From contig NW_004085970.1 of NCBI RefSeq assembly GCF_000220395.1, positions 1 to 64,000 on the forward strand: DNA of 64,000 nucleotides, given 5' to 3'. This document shows positions 58,543 through 64,000 of this stretch, piece after piece. Positions within the stretch are counted from its first letter, which is position 1. Each line of letters starts with the position of its first letter. The DNA comes from Ichthyophthirius multifiliis (Eukaryota; Ciliophora; Oligohymenophorea; Hymenostomatida). Under the pieces are notes generated by a model. That model made no database searches, was not told the origin of the DNA, and worked only from the letters and a program-made list of their open reading frames with translations. The position numbers were made by a program, and so were the translations under genes.

Positions 58543-61500
58543 ATGAAAAGAATTAATTTATAAAGTCCGAAAAAAATAAAGTTACAAAGTCCTTAAAAAA
58601 TCGATTTATAAAGTCCAAAAAAAATATTTTTATAAAGCCCTAATAAAATAAATATTTAAAACCAATAAAGAGTTATATATTCCGAAGGTATAAATCAACG
58701 AAATTCATATTTATTTTACGTAAAAAAAAAAAAAAAAACGAATAAAATTAAAAAAAAAAAAGGATAAATTACCGAAATTTCAAGAAAACAGCAATACTTT
58801 ATAAAATATATAAAGCAAAAATCTATTTTTAAATAAGCCAAAGATATTTAAAATATCGACTAGTAGATCACCATCTCCAAAAATGATAAATTTATCTACT
58901 AAAATTAATAAATCTCCTCTATAAATTAACAAAAATGAAAATAAAGAAATTAAAAAATATTATTTTCCTTTAAAAGATGGTTTAAAATAATAACATTCAC
59001 TTCGAACTATTGATACAAGTCAAATAAATAAATAAAATGAAGAAGAACACACATAATTATAACCAAAAATATTTAAATAATATAGTGATTAATAAGGAGA
59101 AATGCCTTAAAATATAATAATAGAACGCAAAAGGAAAGAATATGCCAAAAACGATGTAGAAGATTTGATTAAATAAGAAGTTAATTTATAATAATTTATT
59201 TAATTTTCATTTTTATTTTTTTGTTAATAACTTAAAGAACATAGACTATGATGAATATTATAATTGGATGGATTTAAAATTATTTTATGATAAATAAATG
59301 GATGATTATAATGCACGAGAACAGATATATTTTGTAAAATAAAAAAAAATAGTTATTAAAGGAAAAGCTTTTATAAAATAAGGAGTTTGGAAGAAATTTA
59401 CTTTAGAAGATTATTGTGAATAGAAAGACTAATTTTTTATAAAATTCGAGGAAAATGGATGTTATGAATATTTTGATAGAATTTATTTATATTTTGAATG
59501 TGAAAATCCCAAAAAATTTATTTAAAGGTTATCTGGTGCTTTTTAGTAAAGAATAAAGAGTGACTCACTAATTAGATATAATTATATTATCGATAATATG
59601 CCTCTTTAAGATTTGTAGGAATTAAATCCTTATTAAATTAAAAAAATAAAGGATTTAGTTTAAATTAAATAACTTTAAAACATGTAAATAGCATCTCTAC
59701 TTGTAGAAATTAATAAAGATTTTTGTAGAACTATGAATAAAATGATTTTTGATTTACATTTAAAAAATAATTTTGTCTAATAATAGGATTTTTTTATTGT
59801 TAAAAATTTAAATAATTTAAAGTTTATTTATAATTAGTCTTAAAATAAAGCTTAAATGTTTGGTATTTAGTACTTAATTTATTTCTTTTTTGTATTAATT
59901 ATATTTTTTTTATTATTTTCAAGGGCATATTTCAATAAATAGAGGAGATACAATAATTATTTAAAATAATTAAAAAGTTGAGATTGAAGAATATAAAGGA
60001 TTTAGAAAATTATTTAAGGACTTTTGTATTGATTCATTGCATATGAAAATAGAAGTTTATAAAATAAATTTAAATAATTAATCTTTATTTTAATTCAAAA
60101 TAGGTTGTAAAATCATTATAATAAATAAAAGATGAATGCTTAAAACTAAGCTAAGTAAATGTTTTTAATACTAAATTTTAAGGTCCTTTTGTATTATAAG
60201 AACTTAGATATATTCAAGAATCTGCAAATAGCAAATTAATGCATTATATAAACGATGTTTGGGTATCAAATGTGGAAAAGATTATAAATTAAAATTTCGA
60301 AAAAGTAGGAAAAGGTTGGTATAATTTAAAAGAATCAAACAGTTAAACATATAATTTTAGTAAATTAAAAAGATTTTTAACATTAGTTAAGTTAATTATG
60401 TAGGTATCACTAAAATATTTACTTTTAAAAAAATTTTAAATATTTTTTTTTAAAAAAAAAAATAAAGGATTCTATATATTCCTTAATTTATGAAAATTTT
60501 AATATTTTAGAATAATATATAATTAATTATATTCCAAAATAAACATAAGTTATAAATCTTTAAAATGTTATTAATATATATAGAACAGAAAAATAATAAA
60601 AGGCTTTATTTATTATTGATATTGTCAAAAGTTAAACCGAAGAAGAATATTTATATGCGATAAATCCTGATACATATATATAAAATATATTGAATTTTTT
60701 TGAAAAAAGTAAATATTTTTTGTTTTATAATATTTTATATAAATCTTTATTAAAAAATATAAAATTAAAGCACTTTAAAATATAAAAACTATACCAGATA
60801 TTGAATCCATAATAATGACCTAACTATATACTAGTTTAAGTTCAAAAACTTATTTGAAAACAATATAGAAACCTAAAGAAAAACCTTTTAAATATGGATA
60901 AGAATCAAAATACAAAAACTTTAATTAAGAAGGTACTTGGATATGGAATTTATTAGATAATTTAAAGGAAAAATTAGAAGAGGGAATACAGCCTTTAAAA
61001 TTATATTTGAGTAAATTTGAAGAATTCAATGAAATTATGAAATTAAATACCGAAGAATACATAAATAAAATAAAAAAATAAGGAATAGAGTGTGAAATAA
61101 TCAAAATATAAACAGAAATAGAAAAAGTAAAAAAATAAAATAAAAATATATTTAAATTAATCTATACAAAAGATATATTAATAAGAAGAGAAAATAAAAA
61201 ATCAAATCCCATAATTAATAAAAGTATCCTATTTTTAAATCTGTTCAAAGGAAGCGTTAAATTATTTAGCAGAAAAATACAATACATTGAGAAATAAATT
61301 AACGAGCCTAATAGTTCTTCGCGCAAAAGAAAATACATTAAAAATATACAACTCGTACCATGCGATATAATAAAACCTATAAACCCATCCAAAAGATATT
61401 TTCCAATTATCCGAAATGCGAGAATATATTTAAAAATTGCCTTCCCAAGTTGATATTCTGAGTCTAAAATTTGAAGAAGTTTCCAAAATATATGATATTT

Positions 61501-64000
61501 TAGAGAAATATAACTATATGTTATCCAGTGATGATTTTGATAAAAGATGGCATGTGTTCGGGTCTGCTTAATAAATGTATTCTTTAATAGAAATAAGGAA
61601 GTAGGATTTGGAAAAATTAGGGTGCAAATATTAGAATTAAACAATGGAAGAATAAGAAGAATTTAATGGAAATTTAGAAATATTAGAAAAAAGTATATAA
61701 AGTCTATATAATTATAATGATTTGAATATAAATGAATATCTATATCATAAAGTGAATAATATACAAAATTAACTTATTTAATATAAAGATATGGCCAAAA
61801 GATTTAATTTAATGGAGATTCTTTATAAATAAAAAATTACTAATTATGAATTTTTAGATGATATGAATTAAGAATTTATACATTTTTATTATTTATGGAC
61901 AATTGCTTTTTAATGGCCAAAAGATGAGGAATTATGGAAAAGCTAGTATTGGGAAGATTTAGAAGAATAAAAAATAGCATTTTAAGTTGAAAATTCATTA
62001 AAAAATATAGGATAAGCTTTACGTTTTTTTCGAGAAAAGAAAATGGAAAAAATAGAAGAAATAGCTTCGATTGTAAAAAGTTGGATTGATTCATTTAATT
62101 TAGTTTTACCTTTAATTTTAGCTTTGAAAAATAAAGGAATGAAAGAAAGACATTGGATACTTATTTCCGAAAAAATTAAAAAGGAATTTAAATTTAATGA
62201 AAAACAGTTTACTATTTAAAATTTAATAGATCTAAATATAATTTCAAATGCAGAATATTGTATTTAAATAGGTGAAAATGCATTTAGAGAATATAGTATA
62301 TAAAATGAAATAAAAGAAATGAAATAAACCTGGTAAAATCTTTGTTTTAATATACAAGATTACAAAAGCTCAAGCATTATAAAAGGTTTTGATGAAATTC
62401 AGTAAATATTAGATGAACACAGTTTGAATAGTTAGAGTATGCTTTTTTCACCTTTCAAAAAGCCTTTTGAGGAAGAAATAAATGAATGGAATGAATAACT
62501 AAAAGTTATTGGAGAAGTATTAGAAGAATGGTGGAAATGTTAAGAAAAATGGATTTATTTAAAACCTATATTTGAATCTTAGGATATAGGTAAATAATTA
62601 CCTGTGGAAAGTAAAAAATTCAAAATTATAGATTTGGCTTGGAAAAATACTATAAACTAAGCTAAAATTATAAAAAATGTTTTTCAAATTTGTCTATAGG
62701 ATGGCGTTTTGGAAAGATTTTAAGAGGCAAATAAAAATATGAATAATATTCAAAAAGAATTAGGCAATTATATAGAAAAAAAAAGAGAAAAATTTGCGCG
62801 ATTATATTTTATAGCTGACAATGATTTAATAGAAATCATTTCCTAAACAAATAATCCTTAGGCAATTTAACCTTTTTTAAAAAAGATATTCTAAAATATA
62901 AACGAAGTATAATTCGATGAAGGAGTTAATAAAAAAATTATATGTATGTATTCAGAAGAAATTGAAAAGGTCGAGTTTTTTTAATCTATAGAAACCTTTA
63001 ATCAAAACGTGGAAGACTGGATGATAGAATTAGAAAATCAAATGAAAATTTCAGTCCGAATAGCTTTAGAAAAAGCCTTATTTTACAAATAAAATAATAT
63101 CTAAAATTGGATATTAAATAATACTGGATAAAGCATTCTTACATCTTCCATTATAATCTGGACGAATGAAATCGAAGAAATAATCTAAAAAAATAACGAA
63201 GAAAATTAATTAATGAATTATTTATAAAAAATGGAAGAATAATTAAACTAAATAGTATATTTAGTACGCGAAAAAAACCTCGAAACAAAAATAAAAATAA
63301 CCTTAAACGCATTTATAGTCCAAAAAGTGCACTGTAAAGACATCGTGGAATTTCTTTTTAAAAAAGAATCTATTTAAAATATTCAAGACTTCAATTGGAT
63401 AAAATAACTTCGTTATTACTACTCCTAAAAAAACCTACAAAAATGCACTGTAAAATCAATATAAACCTCCTTTCCATATGGATTTGAATATTTAGGCAAT
63501 ACATTAAGACTTGTAATAACTCCTTTAACCGATAAATGTTTTATCACACTAATGAGTGCTTTGAAACTAAATCTAGGGGGTGCCCCTTCTGGTCCTGCGG
63601 GTACTGGAAAAACCGAAACAGTGAAAGATTTATCAAAAGCCCTAGCAAAATAATGCGTAGTATTTAACTGTTCAGAAAGCATGGACTACATTATGATAGG
63701 GAAATTCTTTAAAGGACTATCAAGTGCAGGTGCATGGTGTTGCTTTGATGAATTTAATAGAATCAATATAGAAGTACTATCTGTAATAGGACAATAATTA
63801 TAAGTTCTTTTAAATGCTAAAGCCTAATTTTAATAATTTGTGGAATTCGAAGGATCTTTAGTTCGCTTAGACTTCTCCTTTAGTATGTTTATCACTATGA
63901 ACCCTGGTTATTCTGGCAGAACAGAACTTCCTGATAATTTAAAAGCTCTTTTTAGGCCTGTGGCTATGATGATACCTGATTATGGGATGATAGCAGAAAT
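58543..64000 (+). CDS. Axonemal dynein heavy chain, inner-arm (DNAH1/3/7/12) type, 5' part
   Basis: Motor subunit of ciliary inner-arm dynein; the gene continues past the right edge. ATG 58543 opens MKRIN followed by octapeptide repeats (LQSPKKIK and variants), then introns 58720-58762, 59180-59237, one at about 59861-59922 and others near 60052-60103, 60400-60467 and 60709-60765. The tail domain has family features ([50 protein letters not shown]). The linker includes [18 protein letters not shown] and [20 protein letters not shown]1 follows: [21 protein letters not shown]-loop [14 protein letters not shown] (codons 63591-63614), [20 protein letters not shown], Walker [21 protein letters not shown] and [26 protein letters not shown]...GKFFKGL is typical of single-headed inner-arm chains. 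One base seems missing near 61130-61150. Confidence 0.95.
58558..58677 (+). repeat. 24-bp tandem repeat encoding LQSPKKI octapeptides
   Basis: Four consecutive 24-nt units (58558-58581, 58582-58605, 58606-58629, 58630-58653) encode [24 protein letters not shown] and LQSPNKIN. A fifth degenerate unit follows (IQNQQRVI). The frame runs from the dynein ATG through the intron into the dynein tail. Confidence 0.85.
58720..58762 (+). other. Intron 1 of the dynein gene
   Basis: GTAAAA...AAAAG, 43 nt, almost entirely A. Splicing after TAC joins NSYLFY to [11 protein letters not shown] in frame. Confidence 0.8.

Noticed and set aside
61162-61644. Minus-strand 160-aa ORF in the standard code
   Set aside because: It is antisense to the dynein heavy-chain linker region, which is continuous and conserved on the plus strand with ciliate code.
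63425-63682. Minus-strand 85-aa ORF
   Set aside because: It overlaps the dynein AAA1 P-loop region in antisense; the plus-strand reading is diagnostic.
1-64000. CRISPR arrays, operons, bacterial promoters or ribosome binding sites
   Set aside because: No spaced direct repeats of that type were found, and the gene structure (introns, ciliate code, monocistronic genes on both strands) is eukaryotic.

Overview
The window looks like macronuclear DNA from an oligohymenophorean ciliate that reads TAA and TAG as glutamine and stops only at TGA. Every recognisable gene here is full of in-frame TAA/TAG codons and ends at TGA, so standard-code ORF calling finds almost nothing real. The sequence is extremely AT-rich, introns are mostly about 40-100 nt with GT-AG ends, and intergenic DNA is nearly pure A/T with many (AT)n tracts. 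An Ichthyophthirius-like genome fits best, but the species is inference. I saw no tRNA, rRNA, telomere repeat, CRISPR array or insertion sequence.

Layout, left to right: KH-domain/SR RNA-binding protein (-); RBR-type E3 ubiquitin ligase with C-terminal membrane segments (-); PP2C phosphatase (-); CCDC174-like coiled-coil protein (-); DPM2-like subunit of dolichol-phosphate mannose synthase (-); a frame-disrupted coiled-coil locus (-); an unrecognised protein with a mitochondrial-type presequence (-); an OFD1-like basal-body protein with an unusual repeat tail (-); a secreted cysteine-rich protein (-); a small unknown protein (-); a NEK-like kinase (+); an unknown coiled-coil protein (-); SRP9 (+); a small basic protein (-); a zinc-finger/TBC/coiled-coil protein with poly-Asn (-); TXNDC9-like protein (+); an unknown protein (-); an importin-11-like receptor (-); a dual-specificity phosphatase (-); a helical-repeat protein (+); a large Gln/Asn-rich coiled-coil protein (-); a SECIS-binding protein 2 homologue (-); a divergent kinesin (+); NPL4 (-); a doubtful short gene (+); and the first part of an inner-arm-type axonemal dynein heavy chain (+), which runs off the right edge.

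The genes are individually transcribed eukaryotic genes, not operons. Several fit ciliate biology: OFD1 (basal body), axonemal dynein, kinesin and NEK kinase (cilia and microtubules). Others are housekeeping: SRP9 (protein targeting), DPM2 (glycosylation), NPL4 and the RBR ligase (ubiquitin pathway), importin (nuclear transport).

A repeated oddity is that otherwise clean reading frames jump by one base, usually at a run of A. In the cases I could place, adding one A restores the frame. Undercalled homopolymers in the assembly are the simplest explanation, but this affects the exact protein models and is reported as a finding. Boundaries were worked out by hand translation; internal intron lists are not exhaustive.
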